Part shown: piece after piece, positions 1 to 12,600 of the stretch | Numbering within the stretch: position 1 is the first letter of the stretch | Layout: each line of letters begins with the position of its first letter | Origin: Homalodisca vitripennis | Lineage: Eukaryota > Arthropoda > Insecta > Hemiptera > Cicadellidae | Direction of reading: 5' to 3' | Length of the DNA stretch: 64,000 nt | Assembly (NCBI RefSeq): GCF_021130785.1 | Contig: NC_060209.1 | Span: forward strand, 22,568,001-22,632,000 | Notes under the pieces: model-generated | What the model was told of the DNA's origin: nothing | The model's input: only the letters and a program-made list of their open reading frames with translations | Databases searched by the model: none | Translations under genes and position numbers: made by a program

Positions 1-2012
1 AGATTTGTATATAGTTTTTTAAATTAAAAAATCACTATAAACAGCAACATTTCCACGGATACAAAATAAAAATCAAGTTTGAGGTGAAATAACTATTATC
101 CAAAAAATTATTTTGAAATTTCAGTACTTTTATGCTAAAGAGAATTCAAAAACAACCCAAAATCATGTGTAATAACCTAATAAGTACCGTAAACAAAATT
201 TTTATATACAGTATAGTCAATTGCTAGAAATTTTTTTACTAAAACGCAAGGTTTCAAAAAAATTCACCTAAAATTTATGTTTGATTATTAAAAGTTTCTT
301 TTTTAATTTGTTTAAAAGATAAATTAATTATCTATCAAAAAATATATAACAATAAGATGTTTATATAATTAAAAAAAGCTAAAAATCACTTTAGACAGTG
401 ACTTTTTTCTACGGAAACAGAATAAAATCTCAGTTTCAGATAAATATTTTTTTTAAATTGTAATACCTTTATGATAAAAGAGCATTTACAAAAAAAAACC
501 CTAAAATCATATGTAATAACCTAATATTGTACAATAAACACAATTATAAAAAATATTCAAGCGCTAGAGGTTTGTTTTGCTAAAAAGCATAGGGTTTTAG
601 AAAATATTCAGTCAAAATTTATTTTACACCATAAAAAGTTTTTTTTAATTCTTTTTGAAACTTCAATACTTTAATGATAAAATCATTTATAACAATGCTA
701 AATCATGTGTAATATAACATTAATTACTAAAACGAAACTCAAAACATAAATATAACCTTATTCAGGCAATTTCCAAACAAATTCTACAACACTGTCTTCA
801 TGGACACTTGGATGTACGAGGGTCGTCCACAAAGTAACCTCCGTTTTGAAATAAAAAATAAACTAGTTGAGATACAAAAATTTTATTATATAAATGTTAA
901 AACTGCAGCTTTTCTCTACTTTTCTACATATTCACCATACAAATTCAAGCACTTATCATATCTTTTAAAAGTTTTTTAAATTCCGTCTTTAAAAAAATCT
1001 GCCGCCTGAGAACGTAGCCAACATGTTACAGCGTTTTGAAGCTCTTCATCACTCGCAAACCTCTGAGATGCAAGCCACCGCTTCATGTACGGGAAAAGAT
1101 GGAAATCACTGGGAGCCAAATCCGGGCTGTAGGGGGGGGGGGGGTGGTGGTCAAAAACGTCCCATTTGAACTTTTTCAAAAGTTCTGTAGTTCTTTGAGC
1201 TGTATGAGGGCGGGCGTTGTCATGGACAAACACAACACCAGATGTCAGAAGACCACGACGCTTGTTTTGAATCGCTCGTCGTAGCCGTTTTAAGGTTTCA
1301 CAGTAAGCTGCAGCTGTAATGGTCGTATCACGCTCCATAAATTCAACGAGTAAGATGCCCTTAGCATCCCAAAAAACTGTAGCCATCAATTTTCTCGCTG
1401 AAAAAGATTGGCGAGCTTTCTTCGACTTGCTTGGCGAAGCGGTATGACCCCATTGCATTGACGGACTACACCTTCGCTCATAATGTTTGGGCCATACACC
1501 GCACTCAATTCACGATGAATTTCAGCTGCTGTGTAACTTTTCGACCACAGAAATCTTATTACACCACGCACTTCACACGTGGCGGGATTTTCTATCACGG
1601 CGCTCATGTTTTTACGTTGTACCAAAAGAACGCGCGATCGCACAATGCTCTCCCTTGCACAGCTAGAAGCGTACTGAACGGCTGCGCACACCGATGTGAG
1701 AATGGCGGCGCTACCCCCACTACTTATCGCGCCAGGCCCAAACGGCGGTTACTTTATGGACGACCCTCGTATAACCGTCACAAACATGTAAGTTTTCTTA
1801 AGTGACTGTCATAACTTTTTTTTAATTAATTTTATTATCTAAAATAACATAGAAACATTTTAAATTGGTAAAAACTCACAATTATATAACATAAAAAACG
1901 CTCCGCTACTCGTCACAACACCATAATCGCAATCAAGCTCCAACTGAGAAAGTGTTGTATTTTAGTTAGTTGCTTACGTCACCTAACAGCAGTACAAAGT
2001 AGAAATAATAGT
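1..2012 (-). repeat. Dispersed repeat D, copy 1 (interrupted by a mariner element)
   Basis: AT-rich sequence without coding potential that matches, in reverse complement, 12638-13182 plus 13941-14100. Shared landmarks include the TAAAACGCAAGG, CATGTGTAATA and GTTGTATTTTAGTTAGTTG strings. It contains internal repetition (near 228-300 and again near 590-650). The left end lies outside the window. Confidence 0.6.
817..1769 (-). mobile_element. Mariner element with internal deletion
   Basis: Inverted ends CGAGGGTCGTCCACAAAGTA at 817 and its near complement at 1750-1769, with TA on both sides. The minus strand holds an N-terminal transposase piece (IRFLWSKSYTAAEIHREL) and a C-terminal piece with FWDAKGILLVEF, VHDNARPH and YSPDLAPSDFHLF, the three catalytic aspartate regions of a DD34D mariner. 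The middle of the gene is missing and the two parts are in different frames, so it is inactive. Confidence 0.92.
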
Positions 2013-3514
2013 TGAAAAGGTTAATTTAGTTCATGTATTGGCCTTTTGTATGATATCAGCCAGGATGGGATAAGTTATAGAGGTACAAAAAATTAAGTAG
2101 AAATCGTGTCGTTCTGAGACACCAGCAACTCAAGCATGTTTTTACATTGTCTCGTAGTGAAATCCCCGGCACTCAAAGGGTTAAAATTGAAATGTTGTAA
2201 AAATAATTAAATTACTATTTTAGTATTAGAGTGAAACATGTAATAAGAGAAAGTTTGACCTTTTCATGTGTTTCAGACTTTGAATAATTACACAATTAAT
2301 TATGTTTTATTCTTTGATTATAATGGTATTAAAAAGATTTCTAAGGTTGTCTGTATCTATGTTAGCAGCTACTTAAATATGCCATTCTATACAAAGTCCA
2401 GTAATTTGGGATAGTGTGATACAAAGTAACTTTGTAATAATTTTGCAGTATGTGTATATATTTAGTATAAAAAAACCTCTGCAAATACCTATAAAATAAA
2501 ATGGTATTCTTAGATTACTTTTTATGTTACGGGCAGTCTCCAAAGGTTTAATCCTGGATCTGTAAAACAACTTCTGACTTTAAAATGTTTCCCCAATGTT
2601 AAACGACTAGTCACTAGTAGTTTTTGCAGTCATCTATTTAATCAAACTTTTGCTACTGAGAATCAGATTTAAGTTGGACAAATTGTATATCGGATTTATT
2701 GAGATGTTTCACACATGTAATGTATTGTTTATTACATGATAATGTAATAAGTACGTACATACATTATACAGTTGCAATAAAAAACCTTGGTTCTTCTCAC
2801 CCACTTCGACTAAATGCAAAATAGCGGGGTTTTATCTTCTAAAAAGTTATGTTTTTAATAAAAACCTCATGGGGAATATTTGATATATTTTGAAAAGTGT
2901 ACAAAAAATTGCTTTTATATTTAAAAAGGCTTTACTTTGGAATTTGTTTTATTTTCTTTTGTTTTTAATGTAAAAAAGTCCTAGACTGAAATATTAAAAC
3001 ATATCAACTGCATATAAATGTTCCCGTAATGTACTAAAAAGAGAAAATATATAATATTATATATTTTACTTCAATAATAAACATTCTACTTAGGTTTTAA
3101 TTTCAACAGCCAGATCCAGGGTTAAGAATGGCAGAAATTGGATTGAGATAATTTTATTTAAATCTTATGTAACCTAAAAAAGCTATTATTAGGAATCAAA
3201 ATTCAAGGATCAGGAATCAATTGTTTTAAGATTCGGAATCAGATTCAAGACTACAAAATTTTGGATTTGCCCATCACTGTATATATTACCTAGTAACATT
3301 TGGCGCAACACGATATAAAATAATTTTCTTTTAATCTCACATATTTCTTTGGTACTGAGTTAATATTCTTTTTTGGTTATATCCTAAAATGGTACAATGG
3401 TACAAATGGCCAATACCCTAAAACTAAAAATTAATAATAAATAAGTATGCAAATATTAAGAATCATGTAAGATAATAAGGATGATATATGAAGGATAAGG
3501 GTGACGAGTTTTAC
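2013..3514. other. Rest of the partial SART1 intron 13
   Basis: AT-rich intronic sequence in the 5' part of the intron that runs left out of the window. No exon for the expected QLSHRFHGK-type SART1 C-terminus and no recognisable element was found on either strand. Confidence 0.5.
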
Positions 3515-3651
3515 CTGAATGCCTCCTTAGCGCAGAGAACATGTCCATTGTCATCAATGTAATCCAACTTTACATTGGGCTTGTACCCATCCTTTTCCTT
3601 GAAGTCAGAGGTAGGACCGCAGTATCTCTCCCGACGGCCAAACTTGTCATC
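3515..3651 (-). CDS. SART1: SART1 exon 13 (last visible exon)
   Basis: Encodes [36 protein letters not shown] and AKEAFR, matching the conserved DDKYSRREEY...[19 protein letters not shown]...KEAFR block. The acceptor lies in a GCAGAGAG run; the third AG is the one that keeps the frame from exon 12. The donor GTAAAA leaves two bases, so at least one further coding exon must lie left of the window. Confidence 0.9.
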
Positions 3652-6600
3652 CTCTCTGCAATCAGTAGAATTTCTATAGTATTAACCCTATGCACTTCGA
3701 AACCAGTATTTATAATTTGTCTTTGGAGCTCGTATGACCAACTCTACTGGCTGTCACTATTTTATCGGAAGTGCGGATTACTTTTTGCCATAATGTCATC
3801 TTAGCTCATATGTCCAGCTGCACTGGCCGCTAAACATAGCAGTTATTTTATAATATTCTTTTTGTTTTATAATGAATGGTGGGTGCTGAAACCTATCGAG
3901 CAGCCTTAGTTTGAAGCAATTTTTACGTAAAGCAGTATATTTTAAATTAGTCTATAATTCTTCTCTAAACACTGACTGCAATTAAGACAAATGACGCATA
4001 GTGGGCCTATACACTGAAGTGATAGAAACCTAGAACATTTTACTAGAAGACGTGTGCTAACTATTTTTAACTAAACATAGGTATGTATTTTTAAAGTTTT
4101 ATTTCGTGAAAAATGTAAAGACTGAGAAAAATGTAAAACTTCATGTCTGAGTAAAACATAACCAAAGCCCTATTTTATAACATTCTAATTTACATACCTT
4201 TGTTAACAAGATACGTATAAAAACGCGTATTTAATGTATATACGTTAAATTTCCCAAATTTACGTTTATCTTTGTATTAGAAAGATTCATTAAAAATAAT
4301 GAATAATAAATAACGCAAGGCCATGAGCATGAGAGTAGTTCAAAAATTAATCTTCGAATAATCTACAAGGAATATATTTATGTGTTGTTTTGAACTGTAT
4401 CATGATCCAAAACACTTGATATAAAATATCTAATGCTATGGTAAGTTAACTCACAGTTTTTTTTTTTGTTTTGTTTTAATTAGGGCAAGGAGCTTACATA
4501 AACTATTCAACACACGCAGGTCTAATAAGACCTCTTTGCAGTTTCCAGAGTGGTAGGATATTCAAGATCAGTGAGGCACATGGAATAAGTTAAAAAATAA
4601 ATTATAAATCATAACTTGAAAAAAACTGTCTGTTTAGTATGTTTTAAATTTTTTTTTTAATTTTCCAATACAGCAGTTAAAATAAACAAATCCATTAAAT
4701 TTTATGCCTTACTGAGTATATATTCCCTACACATAACGTAGAGCAATGGTGGGAAGGGTTGATTCAATAGGAATGTTAAGTTCAGCTCCATTTCACCTTC
4801 CAATTAGTGCAACATCTGAATTCTAACGCTGTGCCGACTTGATCTCTTCAGATGAATGTTGATTCCAGACTCCAGGAGTAAAATCTGTCACAGCGTTAGA
4901 CTTCAGACGCTGCACTAAGTGGAAGGTGAAATGGAGCTTAACTTAACAATCGTATTTAACCCAGCAGGGATCACTTCTGGTTGGTTTATACCATCCAGTT
5001 GAACCTACCACTGGGCACAGCAAAAACCGATGTGTCACTTAAATCTGGGCAACCTTATGGATGTCCAGGAGCGGCACATCATTAAACGCAAATGTCAAGA
5101 TTCTGGGGTTCAAGGGCAATTCGATAGGTCTAGTCTACTTTGGGAGATGACTGTTGGAGTTGGGGGGGTTTGTTCCCTAACCTCAGAGGTTCTTGCTAGC
5201 CTCAATAAAGGTGTGCCTACTTTGACTGGAGAGGCTGGTTCAGAGCTGGCCTCCCCTTCTTCCAGGGAGACATGACTTTTGAGATATAGTGCCCTAATTC
5301 TTACTCATGGATCTCGATAGGAGGCGGCTCCTACTCCCTAACTTTACCCATCCTGAATATCCTGCCACTCCGGAAGCGCAAAGGTTTTTATAGGATTAAG
5401 TGCAATTTATAAGCTTCTTAAAAAAAAAAATCGTATTGTTTTTATATTATTATTTACTGACGTGTGAGCCTTGTCTTCAATGGAGTAATTCTGAGCCTGC
5501 AGATGCTGTAGGCGGGAAGCTGATGGCCGCTTGGTGGTTTCCTTCTCCAGGTAGCCCTTGCTGACTGCCAATCGCAGGGCTCCTGCCACACCGGCTGCAA
5601 GGTCTGGTTCAGCGTCCAGGATTGGAGCTTCATACTGCGCGATATCCACCAACCGCTCATCTACACAATACGCACACAATAAACACCGATAGTCTCAACA
5701 TACTGAAACGGCAAAAGTAGAACACTCATTGTAACAGTGGCCGAACCTTGACTATTAAATACAATTAAATGATATCAGAGTGGTTTGCTTACCCATTTCA
5801 ACGTCGTTCCAACCACTCCTTTTAACAGAAGACTCCTCTTTCATTCTCTCCTGCTTCATTTCTCTTTCAAAGTCCTGCAATAAAATCATAAACTTAAGCA
5901 AACTAAGAGAAATATATTTTTAAAGCGATTTCCTAATTGCATAGCTAACGGAATTGAAACATTAAAACCCCATGGCCATCAACTCCCGCAAAGTATGTAT
6001 GTGTGTGAGAATTTCCCAAAACAGATAGGCACATTTTTAGAAGAATTCGGATCTCACTTTCCAATACATCAGATGGTTATTTATAATCTGGTATCAAATT
6101 ATGAAATTGCAAATTTAATGTCTGTTAGAAAAGTCACTGACATCCGAAAGTAATTGCACAGTGATGTACTCAAATGCACATTTTTCACATTTTATTTTGC
6201 GATTTGCCGTTTAGATCTAAAATTAATTAAATAAAACACAGATGGATCTTCTTTACTTCACATTCCTCCAAACTATTACTACAATTCGGAGAATTTTACA
6301 TTGCATTTATCATTATGTATTTCTGTACCTGTAGTATTGCAAGTTAAGAATAGAATTAGGAATACTTGTTTACTTTATGGAGATCTTTGTGTTAGTACAG
6401 TTCTCTTACTATCTACTAAAAGAGTTATTAGTAATGGTCAAATAACTAATGTAATATTGGTCTTGGTTTGACTGACTGCATTCATTAATGACACAGTTGT
6501 AGTGCTAGTTGCAGTTCTGTAACAACTCTATTAGTGGTGACTTGATTTACCAGCATTTCCTGAGCGTCCTCGTCTCGGTTGCCGGCCAGACCGTAGGTAG

Positions 6601-9600
6601 GTATGTCGCCCAGGGTACGGCAGAACTCTGCTGTGGAGTTGAGAACTATAGAGCCCCCCGGTCCCGCCTCCCCATAGCCCATCTCCTCACTCAGCACCAT
6701 CCTCGCCACCTGCACAATTTTCACATATTAGGGAATGTGTGGTGTATATACAATGATGACGGAACTGTTGCCAACATTTTTTTTTATTACATTAATCTAG
6801 TTTTAAATTAAATAGTTAGTAAATCCCATGATCTACGATCAATATACTTATTCTCTGAGTTCATAATCTTATTATTACTAATCATTTTCCTATAGTTCAC
6901 TTAAAAGCACATTCCAGATGCTTTTTCAAGCTATTTGTTAATTTTTATGCAACTCAAGCTTATACACAATTCCTAATTGTAAATTTTACTATTTTTATGT
7001 ATTAATAAAGCATACCATTTTATTGCAATATTATAGTCTACTTTATATATGTACATTTTGTTACTTTATTTCTATAAATATCAATAATAATGAAACAGTT
7101 TTTCTATAAGTAGATTTATTTTATTAATTGACTGATCATTAGAAGAGTGAATTTTTTTTTCAATCCAGTAAGCAATTTCAATTTTACTGTTCTTTACCCA
7201 AAGAAACAGGTTCCTCAGTTTGGCTCCATCTGCATAACTGATCCAACAAAACTCCCAATGAAATGAGCCTTCCTCAGAGGCAGTGGATATTTATTAATGT
7301 CTATTGTAAAGCTGTTAGTCTGTCTGAAAATTGAAATGGTGAAAGGCAGTTACAATTTCAACTGTGTGATTCTTCTTGAATCACACTGCATATAAGCTCT
7401 AGCAGTCCTTCATTTTTTCAGCAGAATGTTTAAACATAACATGATTATTCAGGAAGATCTTCATTGACTAAAAGAGTAAAATTTGATGGAAGATCTTTTC
7501 TAGTTATTTTATTGCAGTATTATTATGGAATTCTATTTTTAAGAATCAAAATTAGTCCATTCCCTTCAAAAAATAACATAAACCATGTCTTTCGTACAAT
7601 TAATTTGTAATTATTTGTAACTTTAAATTTGAACCGAAAGAAAAAATCTTACAATAAAAAACATAGCATTGGTTGCAAACCTTGTCAGGATTATTTAAAG
7701 CTTCAGCTGCTTCTTTCTGCTTTAGTTTCCGAGCTTTTCTGAGAGCCATCTCGAGCTCATTATCATCTTGCTCCACTTTGATATTGGACAGATCTTCGTT
7801 CAGGTCTGGAAGATAAATAAAAACATTAGACAAGATACAAGTGTATGTGTGTGTGCTTAAGATTATGAGCTTCTTTTCAGGGCCATCTTCCATTCATTAC
7901 CTACCCCACTGGTGAAGAGACAGTAAAAAAAAACCTCATACAAAGGATTTAATATCATGTCAAATTGTAAGCTCTCTTAACCTATTGTGGGGTTGAAAAA
8001 TTTAAGCACATGATGGGTTTCAGATCGATTAGGATTAAGCCCCAGTGTGGGAGTTTTTATATATGTTTAAAAGGACTATTTATGTGTATGTGTGTGTGTA
8101 TGTGTATATATATATATATTTATATATAATTTCAATAAACATTGTATCGCAAAAAGTACTTGCTCCGCCGGGACTCGAACCCGGATCTCTCACTTGCTGG
8201 GTGAATGTGCTACCATTACACCACACAGCCCTCACTTTTTACAATTCAATTATTTTGTATTTGGCTGTTTCTTTCACATATTCACCCCGGCAAGTGAGAG
8301 ATCCGGGTTCGAGTCCCGGCGGAGCAAGTACTTTTTGCGATTCAATGTTTATTGAAATTACATAAGGCTATTGCCATTTATACAAATATATTTATATACA
8401 TTTATATATATATATATATATATAAACTTTTTATAAGTTAAATATGAATTCTCTCTTTTATTTGATATTTTAGAAGAAGTTCTTTTCTTGACCACACCAA
8501 TTTAAATATTTTCATAATATTTTTTTTTATTTTTGAGTTTTTTATCATTCAAAGATGGCAAATAAGAATGGATATCTAGCATCTAAAAGACCAGTAAAGT
8601 ATTGGGGCTGTTAGAATATAATCGCAAATATTACTAGTTGTTGTAGTATTCTTTTATTTAGTTTTAGCTATATAATATGTTTTCCCCAGGGACTATATTG
8701 TACTAAATGATGAAATTGTACATTTATTACTTGATGTTGCTGATTTTTTATAGTTTTGTTATAATTGTTATTGAAAATATATTCCAAATACAATTTAAGT
8801 AACTTATACCTATTTATTTTGTTCTTGTTATTATCCTGAAGTATTTATTTTTATTAAGACTAATTTTTTTATAGAAATGTTAATTATTGCCATTGTTTTT
8901 TTTTAGAAATTTTGGTATGTTAATATGAAATTTGTATTTATTATTTTTATATTGTTACTGCATTATTGGTGAAATGTTCGCTCTTGTAATAACATTGCAT
9001 GGACATGACCACAAATTAATTTTTAAGAACAGCATTAGTAATTAGTATTAAGTGAAAATGCAGACAAACTCAAATAAGATTTTTGCATTTATGAATAAAA
9101 TGATTTGTAATTGATTGTTGTTATTCCACAGAATAAATAAATACAATTAGGAAAAACCTCAATATAATAATTAGTGACCCTACTAGAATAATGACAGGTC
9201 CGGATGATGTTCTTGGCTGTCAGAGTATGAAACTACATAGTTGTAAATCAAAATGATAATAGCAACTAAAGCCAGATTGGTGTTTAGATGGCTAAGGTAT
9301 AAAAGCAGCATTAGACTTCTTTATTCTATCTCACACAAGTATTATAGAGATGGATTTACTAATTATTAATCTTTTACCCTTACATCTCATATTGTCATAT
9401 GTGGGACATAACGATTTTGACGTTCCATTAATATGTTGGATGGCATCTGACATTGTAATGACGTCATTTTTACTTCATTTTCAACCTGTCTGCAATGTTT
9501 CCGATTGATGCTGTGATTGCACAACATTCTCAGGAACTAATAACAACAGCTGGAGAAGGTGGAACATGCATTAGGTCAATGTGTAAGGGAAATGAAGAAA

Positions 9601-12600
9601 ATCAGATCCTTCATATACAGACCAACTGTTATCCAATCCATCATCACAACCACCAATTGCTTTTAGGTCTAGTATTAGGCTATCATCTCTGTCACTGAAG
9701 TTTTCCAGTGTTGGTAAAAAGTAATCACCATCACTTTGTATACTTTCGTAAATACTAGAATGATCATCATTGTCTAATTCAACAATAACTTCCAAATTTT
9801 TAAAAACGTATTCAGTAACGACATTAAGTTACTGACATGAACGTGCCTGGAAATAGGTTCGGCAACAAAAGTAACAAAACTCAGCAGATGACAATCATTA
9901 AAAACATTTTGGTATGAAAACACAGTAAATGTAATTCAAATGAGATGAGTCACTGTTCGACACCTAGAAGCATTGGTCCACCTTCCCAGCTGTTATTAGT
10001 GCCTAAGAATGCTGTGCAATCACATCGATCGGAAACATAGCTAACTGGCTGAAAATGAAGTCAAATTTACGTCCTTTTAATGTCGGTTGCCACCTGAACT
10101 AATATCCTATACACAACCAACCAATAAAACCAAAAATAATCTTAAAACAAAAGTACTATATTATACAAACTTGTGACTGCAATATATAATTAAATTAAAT
10201 ATCTATATATTTATTTCAAACATTATTTTCACATATTTTGAAGAAAATCCAAAATATTAAAATGCTGCTCAATTAAATAAGGAATATAAAAACAAATACT
10301 TTTGTGAACATACAAAAGGGATTTTCTTTATGAATGTTTTATGCAAACTTAAAATACACAAAAATACAAGGATAAACTAATAGTATATTTATCCTAATAT
10401 TGTAAAATCAAGTATATACAGTAAATTAAATTCTCTTTTAACTTTTAAGTGTTAAAAATAACAAACACCAAAACACTGATAGCAATTACATTTTTCAGAG
10501 CTAGCTTCATTTAAGCAATCCTTTTTGAAGGAATTCAATGTGTTTCTAAACTTACCTGGGACATCGTCAATATCCATTGGGTCATCACCTGGTTCCTCCT
10601 TTACCCTAACTGCCTCGGGTGGAACTTCACCATTTGTGTTAAAGCTGTCTATGTCGAAGTTATCTGGGTCAGGTTTGAGATTAACCTGTGGTGTTCGACG
10701 CGAGCCAAGCTCCCGCAGCCAGTCCTCTGTGTTGCCACCAGATGCATTGTCAACCAGCAGGTCATCAGCCTTCAGGATCTTTGATTTGCGCTCCCGAATC
10801 TTGCGTACCTGCATCAACATAAATTAATTTTATTTACAAAATTCTACAAGTAACATGGTTTTTAACAAATTCAAGAATTATTTAAAACTTAAATTTCAAC
10901 CAGGAATAGTTCATATTCAGAACTTACCTCTTCCCTTATTTTTATTATATTTTAAATTTTATTGTTTAATCAATATTGTTGTGAGTTTTTTCTAGGTTTT
11001 ATTTTATAAATTGGTTTTTATCGACATTGCCATAAACTATCGAATACATAGCAAAAGGAATAATAAAAGGGGAGGAAAGGCATGACAGAAACAGTGCTAA
11101 TAGCTCATACCCACTATACAAATACCTTGTAATTGAACCAGCAGCTACTGGGTACAAAGGTGTACTCCAGAAAGCTATTTTGGTAACCTTGTCCTTATAC
11201 CTTTCTCTGGCAATCCCAGTCTTGCACCTGAATCTTGAGACTTACGAGATATGATGATGTTATCAGCATGAAGAAGTTGCTGCCAACATACGAGGCATAT
11301 CCAGAAAGTAAGTGTACTGAGGTTCTCCAAGCCGGAGGGATTTTTTTCCCCAACAAGTTGGCTACACTGCTGTGTAGCCTGATTCCTCTCCTCCAAACGA
11401 GACCAGTTCAAGGTCAGTACATTGAGAAATGTCGATTTGATAATACATTTTGTGAAAAATGTCAATCTAATCTCCCGCCAAGTGTAAAATACGTGCCATC
11501 ATCCGTTATCTTGTTTGGAAGAGAAAAACTTCGATTAAGGTTTATCATGGGGTAAAAACTACATAAAGTGATAAAGCTATTAATTCATACGAGTGTGTTT
11601 AAGTGGTAGTGTGATCTTTAAAACGGGCATATGTCTTGCATGATGATCAGAGGGGCGGAAGAACTTCAATTGTGACTGAAATTCTTTAAAAAATCGAAAA
11701 TGTGCTTCATAAAATCACAGATTAACTGTGGATGAACTTTCTGTGATATTTTCACGAATCTCCAGATGTCTGTTACATGAAACCATCACAGAAAATATCG
11801 GATATTGGAAACTGTCTTTGAAGTGGGTCCCAAAACAGCTGACAGACCAACACAAGTTGAATCGAGTGGAGACCAGGCAAGAGGTTTTTAGATGTACAAA
11901 CTCCACGGACATAAATTTACCTGCTCCATTGTTTGGAGTTATGCAGTTTTTACCTCATTATAATAAACCTCAACTAGAGAGATAACGGATGATGCCACAC
12001 ATATTGCACTTAGAGGGAGATTGGATTGATAGTTTTTACGAAATGTACTGTCGCATCAACAGTTCTCAACGTATTGAACTCGAACCAGTCTCATTGCAGA
12101 GGGGAGTTCTCAACGTACTGAACTCGAACTAGTCTCATTGCAGAGGGGAGTTCTCAACGTACTGAACTCGAACTAGTCTCATTGCAGAGGGGAGTTCTCA
12201 ATGTACTGAACTCGAACTAGTCTCATTGCAGAGGGAAGTTCTCAACGTACTGAATTCGAACTAGTCTCATTGCAGAGGGGAGTTCTCAACGTACTGAACT
12301 CGAACCAGGGAGTTCTCAACGTACTGAACTCGAACCAGGGAGTTCTCAACGTACTGAACTCGAACCAGGGAGTTCTCAACGTACTGAACTCGAACCAGGG
12401 AGTTCTCAACGTACTGAACTCGAACCAGTCTCATTGCAGAGGGGAGTTCTCAACGTACTGAACTCGAACTAGTCTCATTGCAGAGGGGAGTTCTCAACGT
12501 ACTGAACTCGAACTAGTCTCATTGCAGAGGGGAGTTCTCAACGTACTGAACTCGAACTAGTCTCATTGCAGAGGGGAGTTCTCAACGTACTGAACTCGAA

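Noticed and set aside
2150..2180. A further piggyBac-like end (CTCAAAGGGTTAA)
   Set aside because: No matching inverted end or second TTAA was found nearby.
5030..5275. Plus-strand open frame inside retroposon A
   Set aside because: The second copy at 53036-53503 does not keep the frame, and no protein family fits.
8160..8230. Apparent tRNA-Ala gene on the minus strand
   Set aside because: Box A and box B are good, but the ends (GGGCTGT and CGGAGCA) do not pair as an acceptor stem, the loop lacks U33, and a truncated second copy with the same tail lies nearby; it is a SINE head.
12270..12461. Open frame with repeated [10 protein letters not shown] peptide
   Set aside because: A by-product of the 30-bp minisatellite period being divisible by three.
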